This document shows, one piece after another, positions 16,050-24,488 of a stretch of DNA of 64,000 bases (its first letter is position 1; each line of letters starts with the position of its first letter). The notes beneath the pieces are model-generated. The model saw only the letters and a program-made list of their open reading frames with translations. It was not told the DNA's origin and did not search any database. The stretch covers positions 173,563 to 237,562 of the forward strand of contig JBKBSO010000002.1 of the NCBI GenBank assembly GCA_046291695.1. Reading direction: 5' to 3'. The stretch is from PNNG01 sp046291695 (GTDB taxonomy: Bacteria; Bacteroidota; Bacteroidia; UBA7662). The translations under genes and the position numbers were made by a program.

Positions 16050-18098
16050 CTAGCCCTGCAACAAAGCTTCGAGCCGCAGTTTCACTTTGTCAGGGGTAGG
16101 CAGCATTACCTGCTCCAACCGATCGTTAAGGGGGATGGCCGGCAAATTTTCAGCCCCCATGGTGTCAACTGGCGCATCGAGAAAGCGAAAACAGGCCTTG
16201 CCTAAACGATGTGCCAATGCTTCGGCAAAACTATTCTGCAGTTGCTCTTCTGTAAGCACCAGGGCTTTGCCATGGCGCCGAATCGCTTCACGGCAAAGCT
16301 CTTCGTCAACCGGGTTTAAAGTCCGTAAATCGATAATTTCTATAGCTCCCGGAAAATGCTTGGCGGCATTTAATGCCCAATACACCCCCATGCCATAAGT
16401 AATCACCACACAGCTTTCACCCATCTCTATTTTATGCGGCATGGCTTCTTGTACCACCCGACCTTTACCTAAAGGAATTATATAGTCCTCATCGGGCTCT
16501 ACGGTTTTGGCACCTTCGGTGCCGGGCACCTTGCTCCAATACAACCCTTTATGTTCAAACATCACCACCGGGTTGGGATCGTAAAAAGCTGCCTTCATCA
16601 AGCCTTTCATATCAGCTGCGTTGCTCGGATAGACCACTTTAATACCACGTACACTTAAAATAGCCGACTCAATACAACCACTATGATAGGGGCCTCCGCC
16701 CCCATAAGCACCACAAGGAACCCTAATTAGACTTTGCACCGGAAACTGGCCATTACTCAAATAGCAACTCTTGCTGAGCTCAACCACCAGCTGATTAACG
16801 CCCGACCAGATATAATCGGCAAACTGAATTTCCACGATCGGCTTCGTGCCTACAGCCGACATGCCTGCCGTAGAACCCACCAGATAGGCCTCTTGAATTG
16901 GAGTATTGAATACCCTTTCATCGCCAAACTTATCAGCCAGTGTTGCGGCTTCCCGGAAAACACCTCCCAGTGTACGTCCTACATCCTGCCCATAAAACAA
17001 GGCTTCAGGATGTTTGCGCAATATTTCCTCTACCGCATGCAAGGCAGCATCTACCATCACCACTTTTTCCCGGCCAGTCGGCTGGCGGTTTCCCTTTTCC
17101 TCGATAATCGGTGTAGGGGCAAATTCATGTAAGAACAGCGTATCATCAGCAGGTATTGGTGCCGCTACCGCCGCATCAAAATCAACAGCCACCAACATCC
17201 TGGCCCCTTCAGCCATTTTATTGAGCTCCTCTTCCCAAAAACCCGCCTCCAGCATCTGTTTACGCAACTTATCAAATGGATCCTTCTTGCCGTGCTTAGC
17301 CAAGTCGGCCTCAGTTCGATACCACTCCCTACGCACACCGGAGGTATGGTGCCCAAGCAAAGGCACTGCTGCATGTACCAAAATAGGTGCCCTTTTTTCA
17401 CGTACATAGTCAAAGGCTTCCTGCATGCCCTTGTAAGATTTCACAAAGTCAGTGCCATCAATTTGCTTTCGCTTTAAGCCTTTAAAACCGGCTGCATACT
17501 CATAAGCATCCATGGCGCGCATTTCTTTGCCAGTGGCACTTATACCCCAATCATTATCCTGTACCAAATAAATAATGGGCATCTGATGCAAAACTGCCAT
17601 CTGAAAAGCTTCAGCCACTTCACCTTCGGTTACCGAACCATCACCCAGCGAACAAAGCACCACCGGACTTAAACCAGAAACTAGCAATCCCTGATGCTCC
17701 AAATACAACACCCCTTGTGCCATACCTGTGGCGGGAATTGCCTGCATGCCTGTGGCACTACTTTGATGCGGAATGGTTGCCATACCTTCGCGCTTCACCG
17801 ATGGATGCGCATAGTAAGTCCGCCCACCCGAAAATGGATCCTCCGCCTTGGCCAGCAACTGGAGCATCAATTCATACGGCCTAAATCCCATGGCCAATAA
17901 AACAGACTCATCACGATAATACAAACTCGCATAGTCGTGCGCCTGCAACAATAACCCAGTCGCCAATTGAATGGCCTCATGACCTTTGGAGGTTGAATGT
18001 ACATATTTGGCAATTGGGCGATTTTCATCGTAGATGTCAGCCATGGCCCGGGCGGTACACATCAATTCCCAGGCGCGCTGCATAATAGCTTTCTGCAT
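16050..18098 (-). CDS. Fused alpha/beta 2-oxoacid dehydrogenase E1 component
   Basis: A 682-aa thiamine-diphosphate enzyme in which E1 alpha (about 1-320) and E1 beta (about 345-682) are one chain, a common Bacteroidota form. It decarboxylates 2-oxoacids, probably branched-chain ones, and passes the acyl group to a lipoyl E2. Alpha: YYRDESVLLAMG, STSKGHEA, and the ThDP motif GDGSVTEGE ... DNDWGIS. Beta: GQDVGRTLGGVFR, EIQFADYIWSG, PCGAYGGGGPYHS and VLTEEQL near the end. The ATG at 18098 is preferred over the upstream TTG at 18119 because it has an AGAGGAT ribosome site, and TATTTTTG (18117-18124) overlaps the TTG. No E2 or E3 gene is adjacent. Substrate choice is inferred. Confidence 0.9.
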   Translation of the reverse strand: MQKAIMQRAWELMCTARAMADIYDENRPIAKYVHSTSKGHEAIQLATGLLLQAHDYASLYYRDESVLLAMGFRPYELMLQLLAKAEDPFSGGRTYYAHPSVKREGMATIPHQSSATGMQAIPATGMAQGVLYLEHQGLLVSGLSPVVLCSLGDGSVTEGEVAEAFQMAVLHQMPIIYLVQDNDWGISATGKEMRAMDAYEYAAGFKGLKRKQIDGTDFVKSYKGMQEAFDYVREKRAPILVHAAVPLLGHHTSGVRREWYRTEADLAKHGKKDPFDKLRKQMLEAGFWEEELNKMAEGARMLVAVDFDAAVAAPIPADDTLFLHEFAPTPIIEEKGNRQPTGREKVVMVDAALHAVEEILRKHPEALFYGQDVGRTLGGVFREAATLADKFGDERVFNTPIQEAYLVGSTAGMSAVGTKPIVEIQFADYIWSGVNQLVVELSKSCYLSNGQFPVQSLIRVPCGAYGGGGPYHSGCIESAILSVRGIKVVYPSNAADMKGLMKAAFYDPNPVVMFEHKGLYWSKVPGTEGAKTVEPDEDYIIPLGKGRVVQEAMPHKIEMGESCVVITYGMGVYWALNAAKHFPGAIEIIDLRTLNPVDEELCREAIRRHGKALVLTEEQLQNSFAEALAHRLGKACFRFLDAPVDTMGAENLPAIPLNDRLEQVMLPTPDKVKLRLEALLQG

Positions 18099-18116
18099 GA
18101 TCCTCTTTTTCGAATG

Positions 18117-18124
18117 CAAAAATA
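18117..18124 (-). promoter_or_regulatory. -7 element TATTTTTG of the E1 gene
   Basis: Exact TAnnTTTG match, 18 nt before the ATG at 18098. It decides the start against the upstream TTG. Confidence 0.5.
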
Positions 18125-18223
18125 CACATTCGAAAGGAGGATTTCGGTCCCCTGCCTACGAATACAAGGTTCAGCAACCTCCTGTATCCAAAATAAATCT
18201 GCATTTTTGATAAAAAATGACCC

Positions 18224-18682
18224 ATGTCGATGCTTAACCCTTTTGATGACGCTTACTGGATGCGCGAAGCACTAAAAGAAGCCCAAAAGGCTTACCAACT
18301 TGGCGAAGTGCCTGTAGGTGCCGTAATAGTGGCAGGAAACCGCATCATCGGTAAAGGCCACAACCTCACCGAACATCTGAACGATGTTACCGCTCATGCC
18401 GAAATGCAAGCCATCACCGCTGCCGCTAACCAATTGGGCGGCAAATACCTGCAAAATTGCCGTCTATATGTTACCCTCGAACCCTGCGTGATGTGTGCCG
18501 GAGCACTCTTCTGGTCACAAATAGGAGCTATCTATGCCGGAGCCCCCGACCCAAAAAGAGGATGTAACCGCTTTGGCCAACTGCTTCACCCAAAAACACA
18601 TTACCACCAAGGTTTATTGGAAACAGATTGCAGCCAACTACTCAAACAATTTTTCACCGAAAAGCGATTGGAGAAAAAATAA
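18224..18682 (+). CDS. tadA: tRNA adenosine deaminase TadA
   Basis: A 152-aa zinc deaminase that converts A34 to inosine in tRNA-Arg(ACG). The catalytic HAEMQA (His/Glu) near residue 64 and zinc site PCVMCAGAL near residue 93 are complete, and GEVPVGAVIV is the usual N-terminal block. The length fits TadA. The start could be 18224 or the ATG at 18230. It is divergent from the E1 gene and followed by a response regulator gene 73 bp later. A related cytosine or guanine deaminase is possible but less likely. Confidence 0.88.
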   Translation: MSMLNPFDDAYWMREALKEAQKAYQLGEVPVGAVIVAGNRIIGKGHNLTEHLNDVTAHAEMQAITAAANQLGGKYLQNCRLYVTLEPCVMCAGALFWSQIGAIYAGAPDPKRGCNRFGQLLHPKTHYHQGLLETDCSQLLKQFFTEKRLEKK

Positions 18683-18755
18683 ATCAACCTTTTCATATTG
18701 AATAGAATTACGCTAATTTGTAACCACCACCACAAACCAAAACCAAACCTGCCCT

Positions 18756-19388
18756 ATGGATGCACTCAAAAAATGTCGAATACTTCTGGTCGACGACCAC
18801 CGTATCCTACTCGAAGGCATCAAAACCCTACTAAGTGCTGAACCCGATTTTGATGTTGTCGGCGAAGCCGAAAACGCAAGAATGGCCTTACGGCTTTTGG
18901 GCTTTGTGGAAGCCGACTTGCTCATTACCGACTTGAGCTTGCCCGATACCAAAGGCACCCAATTTCTGCAAGAAGTTATCGAGCAATTCCCAAAACTTAA
19001 AATCGTAGTGTTGAGCATGCACGACGAAGCCGAAGTAATTAAAGATGTACTTCAACTCGCTGTACACGCCTATGTGCTCAAAAGCAATTCAAAAGATGAA
19101 CTCCTAAAAGCCATCTGGGCCGTGATGCAAAACGAAAAATACATCAGCCCCGACGCCAATATCAAGCTGCTCGAAACTCAACAACGTAACCAAGCCTCTC
19201 AACTCACCGAACGAGAAATTGAAATCGTGAAACTCATTAGTCAAGAGTATTCAAACAAACAAATCGCCGACAAACTGTTTATCAGCGAACGCACCGTAGA
19301 GTCGCACCGAAAAAACATTTTTCGCAAAGCCGGAGCACATTCGGTGGTCGGTGTGATGAAATATGCACTCGAACATAAAATCATTTAA
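18756..19388 (+). CDS. NarL/LuxR-type response regulator
   Basis: A 210-aa two-domain regulator. The receiver domain (about 8-125) has the acidic pair VDDH, the phospho-acceptor Asp in TDLSLPD, the switch Ser in VVLSMHD and Lys in YVLKSNS. The C-terminal LuxR-type HTH shows LTEREIEIVKLI, EYSNKQIADKL and ERTVESHRKNIFRK. No sensor kinase gene is near, so the partner is encoded elsewhere or the regulator is an orphan. A second, receiver-less HTH gene follows 49 bp downstream with near-copy recognition helices, so both may bind similar DNA. Confidence 0.92.
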   Translation: MDALKKCRILLVDDHRILLEGIKTLLSAEPDFDVVGEAENARMALRLLGFVEADLLITDLSLPDTKGTQFLQEVIEQFPKLKIVVLSMHDEAEVIKDVLQLAVHAYVLKSNSKDELLKAIWAVMQNEKYISPDANIKLLETQQRNQASQLTEREIEIVKLISQEYSNKQIADKLFISERTVESHRKNIFRKAGAHSVVGVMKYALEHKII

Positions 19389-19408
19389 AATACCCTGAAT
19401 GTGGTATT
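19389..19408 (+). promoter_or_regulatory. Hairpin after response regulator
   Basis: AATACC/GGTATT (19389-19394 with 19403-19408) without a T tract. It resembles the terminator at 19653 and could reduce read-through into the HTH gene. Confidence 0.35.
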
Positions 19409-19455
19409 GACTTTGCAGGCCACCAAGCCTAGATTGCATGCTCAAACTAAAACCT

Positions 19456-19653
19456 ATGCTCACATTAACCAAGAAACAACGTGAAATCCTCACGCTGATT
19501 TACGAGGAAAAAAGCAATCGTCAAATAGCAGATGCGCTCGAAATAAGTATCCGTACCGTAGAAACCCACCGAAAAAACATCTACAAAAAAACAGGCACCA
19601 ATGGCATCGTTGGACTAATAAAATTCGGTCTTGCAAACAAGCTCATTGAATAA
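19456..19653 (+). CDS. Free-standing LuxR-type HTH protein
   Basis: A 65-aa protein from ATG 19456 (71 aa if ATG 19438 is used) that is just one LuxR/GerE DNA-binding domain: LTKKQREILTLIYEEKSNRQIADALEISIRTVETHRKNIYKK in part. It matches the HTH of the preceding regulator position by position (NRQIAD/NKQIAD, TVETHRKNI/TVESHRKNI). There is no receiver or ligand domain. It probably arose by partial duplication and could compete for the same sites or form mixed dimers with the upstream regulator (inference). A strong terminator follows immediately. Confidence 0.78.
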   Translation: MLTLTKKQREILTLIYEEKSNRQIADALEISIRTVETHRKNIYKKTGTNGIVGLIKFGLANKLIE

Positions 19654-19678
19654 ATACCCCGATCAGGGTATTTTTTTT
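19653..19678 (+). terminator. Terminator of the HTH gene
   Basis: AATACCC/GGGTATT (19653-19659 with 19666-19672), followed by a run of T; the stop codon overlaps its first base. Confidence 0.88.
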
Positions 19679-19764
19679 AAGCCAAGTGAGCCCGACCTTT
19701 GGCTTATCATTCGAACTAAACCTATGAACAAAGAGTCCACACCAGCAATGCGTGTGGATTTTTT
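19679..19764 (+). other. Second hairpin and terminator after the HTH gene
   Basis: AAGCCAA ... TTGGCTT (from 19679 to 19705) and then a second terminator TCCACAC/GTGTGGA with six T (19736-19742 with 19752-19758). With no gene between, this ~85-bp piece may be a small RNA or a decayed gene end. Confidence 0.45.
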
Positions 19765-19782
19765 GCTTCATGCCCTCAAACT

Positions 19783-20589
19783 TCAACCCTTCTGCTTGCC
19801 AAGTAAATAATAGCAACTACTCGTTAAAAAGTCGCGAAACCACGGAGTTCTCCTGATTATCGGCCATTGCTCACGGGTTTTAAGACCAAATTTGTGCTCG
19901 TAAATAGGGTTCACCAAATAATGTCGCTCTGCACGAATTTCAAATCCACATAGTTTGTAAAGCTTATTCATCAGGGAAATGCTTACGCGATAATCGTGAA
20001 TCTCAGCCAATTCTTCCACCACTTCCTTCGGTTCATTAAACATCCGCAAAACTCCTACATATAGGCTTTTTGGTAATAAATGAAACCAGGGTAGCTTTTT
20101 CAACAAGCCTGATGCCGCAATCTGCTGATGCCCGCCAAACGGCATTCGCCAAGGTGGCCAGCCTATAAAAAGTAACCCATCTTCCTTTAAAAACTTATGC
20201 ATTTGCAGTAAAGCCTTGTCCTTATTGGGAATATGCTCAATTACATCCTTCAAAATAATTAAATCGTACCGACCGGTAAATTGCCGCTCTATATCAGCAT
20301 TAAAAATATCCTCTGCAAAAAGCTCCATCCTGCCTGTCTTCACCAAATCAGCCATTAATTCCCGGCCAGCTTCAATTTTTACCGCATTCAAATCAATGCC
20401 CGTGCAATGGGCACCTGCCTCCCCAAATGGCCGCAAATTACCCCCCTCTCCACAGCCCAATTCCAAAACCCGGGCATCTGAAAGCGGAACAGCCAAATGA
20501 GGCACAATAAATGGTATAATGCTCTTTCGCGTGTTTTCGGCCAAAAACGCCAGATAATAGGCATGGTCTTTATGAAAATCGTATGGCAT
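19783..20589 (-). CDS. Class I SAM-dependent methyltransferase
   Basis: A 268-aa methyltransferase with Rossmann motif I VLELGCGEGGNLRPF, motif II CTGIDLN, the acidic AEDIF, and the post-motif DLIILKDVIEHIPNKD. This type acts on small molecules, quinones or sugars; the target is not visible. The C-terminal part (HYLVNPIYEHKFG, PIIRRTPWFRDF) recalls methyltransferases of polysaccharide clusters. A TATTTTCG box (20595-20602, one base off consensus) ends five bases before the ATG. It is divergent from the rhodanese lipoprotein gene. Confidence 0.85.
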   Translation of the reverse strand: MPYDFHKDHAYYLAFLAENTRKSIIPFIVPHLAVPLSDARVLELGCGEGGNLRPFGEAGAHCTGIDLNAVKIEAGRELMADLVKTGRMELFAEDIFNADIERQFTGRYDLIILKDVIEHIPNKDKALLQMHKFLKEDGLLFIGWPPWRMPFGGHQQIAASGLLKKLPWFHLLPKSLYVGVLRMFNEPKEVVEELAEIHDYRVSISLMNKLYKLCGFEIRAERHYLVNPIYEHKFGLKTREQWPIIRRTPWFRDFLTSSCYYLLGKQKG

Positions 20590-20651
20590 AGGCGCGAAAA
20601 TAGTTGGTTTTACGCTGAGAATGACTAATTTGGAATGAAAAATCCGGGCTT

Positions 20652-21041
20652 ATGAAAAATCTATTCCTCCTAACCCTAATGCTCAGCTTATTTAGCTGCG
20701 GTTCAAACACACAAAAACAAAGCAATCAATTAGAAGTAACTGAATTTGCCGATAAACTTAAATCGGCCCATGTTGTACTCCTCGATGTACGCACGGTAGA
20801 AGAATTCGAAAGCGGGTTTATTGCCGGAGCCAAACAATACGATTATTACGAAACAGCCTCCTTCGAAGCAGCCATCGCCCAACTCGATAAATCAAAAACC
20901 TACCTGATCTATTGCCGCTCGGGCGGTCGAAGCAATAATGCCCTGAGCATGATGCAGCGAATGGGCTTTGAACAATTATACGAACTCAAAGGAGGTATGC
21001 TTGCCTGGCGCAAAGCCGATATGCCCGTGGCTATACCCTAA
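20652..21041 (+). CDS. Rhodanese-domain lipoprotein
   Basis: A 129-aa protein with a lipobox LSLFSC (Cys16) and one rhodanese domain. The active-site loop is CRSGGRSNNA, with Cys near residue 93 as the sulphur carrier, and LLDVRTVEEFESGFIAGA is the usual first block. It likely moves sulphur or disulphide equivalents in the periplasm. Its stop overlaps by four bases the stop of the convergent anti-sigma gene (21038). Confidence 0.9.
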   Translation: MKNLFLLTLMLSLFSCGSNTQKQSNQLEVTEFADKLKSAHVVLLDVRTVEEFESGFIAGAKQYDYYETASFEAAIAQLDKSKTYLIYCRSGGRSNNALSMMQRMGFEQLYELKGGMLAWRKADMPVAIP

Positions 21042-21289
21042 CCACGAGCCAAAAGCATACTAATTTTATTCTTGATATTGCTCACGAGTTGCTGATTGAC
21101 ACATTTTCGCTCGCATTTCTGCCGAATGACCTCTTTGAAGGTTTTTTCAATTTCATACTTCTCAAGGCATTTATGACAATGCTCCACGTGTTCTAAAAAA
21201 ATAGGGACTTCAAATTCCGACATTTCCCCGTCGAGGTAAAGCGGAATCTTTTCCACTACCTTAAAGCACATATTGTCTTTCCGATTCAT
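21038..21289 (-). CDS. Zinc-finger anti-sigma factor
   Basis: An 83-aa protein with a zf-HC2/ZAS motif, HVEHCHKCLEKYE (His-x3-Cys-x2-Cys), plus further Cys in KCERKC. It is soluble with no membrane segment, like RsrA-type redox-sensing anti-sigma factors. It starts four bases inside the ECF sigma gene (ATGA overlap), so the two are translationally coupled and very likely partners. The extra Cys fit oxidative control (inference). Confidence 0.86.
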   Translation of the reverse strand: MNRKDNMCFKVVEKIPLYLDGEMSEFEVPIFLEHVEHCHKCLEKYEIEKTFKEVIRQKCERKCVNQQLVSNIKNKISMLLARG

Positions 21290-21900
21290 GCTTCATCAAC
21301 TTTATAACCCTGGGATCGGGCATAGGCTTTTATCTTATCTTTAATCATATTGCGGGCTCGGTGCAAGCGTGAACGAACCGTACCTATGGGTATGCCTATA
21401 ATCTTCGACATTTCCTCATACGTAAATCCTTCTATATCGCTCAGCAGCATAATCAATCGAAAATCTACCGGTAGCGCGTTCAAAGCAGCCGTAATTTCGT
21501 CGCCTAACCGACCTCCAAATACTTCGTGACGCAAATCAACGGTTGCTGCATAATGCGCATCCTCCGAATTATACACTTGCTCCACCTCATCGTAATCCGT
21601 TTTGTCGGGTTCCTTCGTCTTTTTCCGAAAATCATTGATAAAACTGTTCTTCATAATCCGAAACAGCCAGGCTTTGGCATTGGTGCCCTGCTGATACGTA
21701 TCAATAAATCGAAAAGCCTTCAAATAGGTCTCCTGCACCAAATCATTGGCATCATCGTCGTTAAGCGTAAGTCGGTATCCGAAGTTGTACAAAGCATCCA
21801 TATGCGGATAAAACTCCTCTTCGAACACCTTATTTTTCATTTCAGGCGTCAGGCTCAAGTTGTTCCTTGTTTTGGTGTGTACCTCTTCGACTTCCAACAT
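21286..21900 (-). CDS. ECF RNA polymerase sigma factor
   Basis: A 204-aa sigma-70 family factor. Region 2 contains DLVQETYLKAFRFI and NAKAWLFRIMKNSFINDFR; region 4 contains LPVDFRLIMLLSDIEGFTYEEMSKI and GIPIGTVRSRLHRAR. It resembles the SigR/SigH group that pairs with soluble ZAS anti-sigma factors. The start may be 21900 or the ATG at 21840 before KNKVFEEEF; the first ~20 residues are poorly structured. It is upstream of and coupled to its likely anti-sigma gene. Confidence 0.92.
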   Translation of the reverse strand: MLEVEEVHTKTRNNLSLTPEMKNKVFEEEFYPHMDALYNFGYRLTLNDDDANDLVQETYLKAFRFIDTYQQGTNAKAWLFRIMKNSFINDFRKKTKEPDKTDYDEVEQVYNSEDAHYAATVDLRHEVFGGRLGDEITAALNALPVDFRLIMLLSDIEGFTYEEMSKIIGIPIGTVRSRLHRARNMIKDKIKAYARSQGYKVDEA

Positions 21901-22010
21901 ATCCGACGAACAGGTGCTGCTAATATACGTAAGCTTTGCCGTTGGTATATGGCACCCGTGCCAATTAAAAAGCTTTAATGGCTTAAATGGTTCCCTTCTG
22001 CAAAAAATTG

Positions 22011-22133
22011 TTAAGCAGTTTCAACAATCATGGTAGCTTCCTGCAACGAAAAACTAGGACAATTACATCCCCGCTTCGATGCACAGGCCGATCCAAGTAA
22101 GCCAAGCATTAGTAATAATAGTAATTTACGCAT
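22011..22133 (-). CDS. Tiny lipoprotein (40 aa)
   Basis: A 40-residue frame with a clear lipoprotein signal: Met-Arg-Lys, a Leu-rich core, then lipobox LGSAC with Cys near residue 18, followed by a Lys/Arg and Cys-rich tail (SKRGCNCPSF). It sits alone in the 351-bp gap between the ECF sigma gene and the deacetylase gene. A TTTATTTG sequence (one base off the -7 consensus) lies just upstream. Bacteroidota genomes hold many such short lipoproteins of unknown role. The rest of the gap shows no gene. Confidence 0.6.
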   Translation of the reverse strand: MRKLLLLLMLGLLGSACASKRGCNCPSFSLQEATMIVETA

Positions 22134-22251
22134 ATTGCAAATAAACGTATTCACCCGAAAATATCGCATTTCATTTGCCCAATAAACTAAAAAATATACA
22201 TAACCAGCCGTATACAGCCGTGCCTTAAAGGCTAAGAACTATATTCGTGCC

Positions 22252-23577
22252 ATGCAAGCGCCCGTTCTGCATATATATACCGACAAAATCGGCCCCCGTC
22301 TGCGCTATACCATGGATTTGGTGTTCCGCACCTTGTTGGGTTTTCATTACCGACTCATTACCGACAGCAAACAAGTAAACCTCATCCAAGGACCATTGCT
22401 GGTGTACTGTGCCGATCCAATGCAGTTCGAAACCGGTTTGCGCATCCGGGCCGTTGACCTTCTCTTCGAAAAAGGACTGTACGAACAAAATCTGCGGCCT
22501 GCTTATCTCGACGAGCTTCCGGTCATCTTCAGAACACACCAACGCTACGACATCCCCTTCGATCCATTTGCTGCCATTTTTTACCTGGTTTCCAGATACG
22601 AAGAATACCTGCCCCACATTACCGATAACCACGACAGGTTTAAGCCCGATGGCAATCTCTTCGTAGAACAGCAGTGGTTGCAAAAACCACTGGCCGACCA
22701 CTATGCAATCCTTCTGGCCGTACACCTGCGCAAACGCTGGCCCGAGCTCCCCATGCCCGACCGACGATACAGCTTTTTACCAACCATTGACGTTGACCAG
22801 CTCTTCGCCTACAAACATAAAGGGGTGTTCCGTACCGCTTATGGCATGATGCAAGATGTAAAAAATAGAAACTGGGAACAGCTCTCCGAACGAATCGATG
22901 TCCTCAAAGAACGAAGAACCGATCCTTTCGATAATTTTGACTTCTTGCACCATCAGCATAAAAAATCAGGCGGAAATCCCGTTTTTTTCTTTCTTATGGG
23001 CGATTATGGAGGTTACGATAACGCCCACTCGCCTTATCGTGAAGCCTATCGCGAACGGATTAAAAGTACAGCCGATCATTATCGGGTAGGTTTACACCCT
23101 TCTTATCGATCCAACATTCAGCCCCAACTCATCGACCGCGAAAGACGCCTACTCGAAGACATCCTAAACCGGCCAGTAACATTAAGTCGCCAGCATTTTT
23201 TAAAACTACGACTACCCGGCACCTACCGCGAACTTATCAAACGTGATTTTGAAGCCGACTTCAGTATGGCCTATGCCAAACACCCAGGCTTCAGGTCGGG
23301 GACAGCTACTCCACATTTTTATTACGATCTCGACCAGGAAGCACCAACAGCATTAATGATATACCCCACTTGCGTTATGGATACCGGTCTACAACAATAC
23401 ATGCAACTTAAGCCCGAGCAAGCTAAAGTGCTCATCAGCCAACTCATCGAAGAAGTAAAAGCGGTAGAAGGTTGCTTTATAAGCCTTTGGCACAACAGCT
23501 CTGTTGGTGAGCATGGCCCATGGATTGGCTGGCGCGAAGTGTATGAACACCTGATCGCCGAAGCATCACAATCATGA
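22252..23577 (+). CDS. Polysaccharide deacetylase family protein (DUF7033-like N-terminus)
   Basis: A 441-aa protein. The N-terminal part with DPFAAIFYLVSRYEEYL recalls the DUF7033 domain that precedes a NodB-like deacetylase fold. The C-terminal part has FLPTIDVDQLFAYKHKG (metal Asp region), VGLHPSYRSN (His) and ISLWHNSS (C-terminal His). Such proteins are found in capsule or O-antigen loci. It heads an operon: the next start overlaps its stop (ATGA). TATATTCG ends four bases before its ATG. Confidence 0.78.
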   Translation: MQAPVLHIYTDKIGPRLRYTMDLVFRTLLGFHYRLITDSKQVNLIQGPLLVYCADPMQFETGLRIRAVDLLFEKGLYEQNLRPAYLDELPVIFRTHQRYDIPFDPFAAIFYLVSRYEEYLPHITDNHDRFKPDGNLFVEQQWLQKPLADHYAILLAVHLRKRWPELPMPDRRYSFLPTIDVDQLFAYKHKGVFRTAYGMMQDVKNRNWEQLSERIDVLKERRTDPFDNFDFLHHQHKKSGGNPVFFFLMGDYGGYDNAHSPYREAYRERIKSTADHYRVGLHPSYRSNIQPQLIDRERRLLEDILNRPVTLSRQHFLKLRLPGTYRELIKRDFEADFSMAYAKHPGFRSGTATPHFYYDLDQEAPTALMIYPTCVMDTGLQQYMQLKPEQAKVLISQLIEEVKAVEGCFISLWHNSSVGEHGPWIGWREVYEHLIAEASQS

Positions 23578-24488
23578 CTACATGGACTTACATCTCCCAC
23601 AAGTCGCTCGATCCTGTTGAGTGGGATAGCCAACTGCATGGCCAACCGGGCAGCTCCATCTATATGCTAAGCACTTACCTCGATGAAATTGCCCCTTCCT
23701 GGGGATACTTGCAGTCAGACCAAGGGGTGCGCTTCCCCATTTGTATACAAAAAAAATGGGGCATAAGGCAAATTCGTCAACCTTTATTCAGTCAACATTT
23801 TAGCCCCATTTACCCTCCAAACAATTCAGAATTTGAACTAAGCAGCCTGCTTAAGGCTATTTCAGACTTGGCGCCCTTGGCTGATATTCAAATTGACCTG
23901 CCAGCCCCTATAAGTCTTCCCAAAGGCTGGAAAAATCATGAACGCATTACTTATCGCTTGCCATTACCCGAAAAAGCCGATCAGCTGCAAAAGGCTTACA
24001 GTAGCCACCATAGGCGCATTCTCAAAAAAAACGAAGACATCCAACTCGGACCTTCTAAAAATCAGGAAGACTTCATCCAACTTCTAAAAACCGAAATGCC
24101 CACACTCACGGGCTTAAGAGCCGAACAATTTGAGGTGGTAAACCGCCTTGTTACTTGGCTCAGCATCAAAAGGCGAGGGCAACTATTTACTGCTACCGAT
24201 GGCGACCAACTGTTGGCTGCTTGCTACATCCTCCACAGTGGCAATCGTTTGCTGTACCAGTGGGCTGTAAGCTCGGCTTCTGGCAAGCAGCGACAAGCCA
24301 TGCACCGTCTTATTGATCATGTGCTATGCGAATATGCAGGCTCAGGCCTCGAGTTCGATTTTGAAGGCTCGATGCTCCCAGGTTTACAGCGTTTTTACGC
24401 AGGATTTGGTGCAAAACCGTATCTTTATATGCGATTAACGCACAGTAAATTTCCTGCCTTCCTAAACCGTTTGCTCCATGTTGGTTAA
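23574..24488 (+). CDS. GNAT/FemAB-like acyltransferase
   Basis: A 304-aa cytoplasmic protein with two-domain GNAT/FemAB-like layout. YSSHHRRILKKN near the middle recalls FemAB-type proteins of surface polysaccharide loci. The C-terminal LLAACYILHSGNRLLYQWAVSS and LEFDFEGSMLPGLQRFYAGFGA matches the acceptor-binding half. It overlaps the deacetylase gene by 4 bp and the upp gene by 11 bp. A role in N-acylating a sugar or peptide is likely but not proven. Confidence 0.68.
   Translation: MTTWTYISHKSLDPVEWDSQLHGQPGSSIYMLSTYLDEIAPSWGYLQSDQGVRFPICIQKKWGIRQIRQPLFSQHFSPIYPPNNSEFELSSLLKAISDLAPLADIQIDLPAPISLPKGWKNHERITYRLPLPEKADQLQKAYSSHHRRILKKNEDIQLGPSKNQEDFIQLLKTEMPTLTGLRAEQFEVVNRLVTWLSIKRRGQLFTATDGDQLLAACYILHSGNRLLYQWAVSSASGKQRQAMHRLIDHVLCEYAGSGLEFDFEGSMLPGLQRFYAGFGAKPYLYMRLTHSKFPAFLNRLLHVG

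Noticed and set aside
19724..19810. 28-codon frame downstream of the HTH gene
   Set aside because: It spans a strong terminator.
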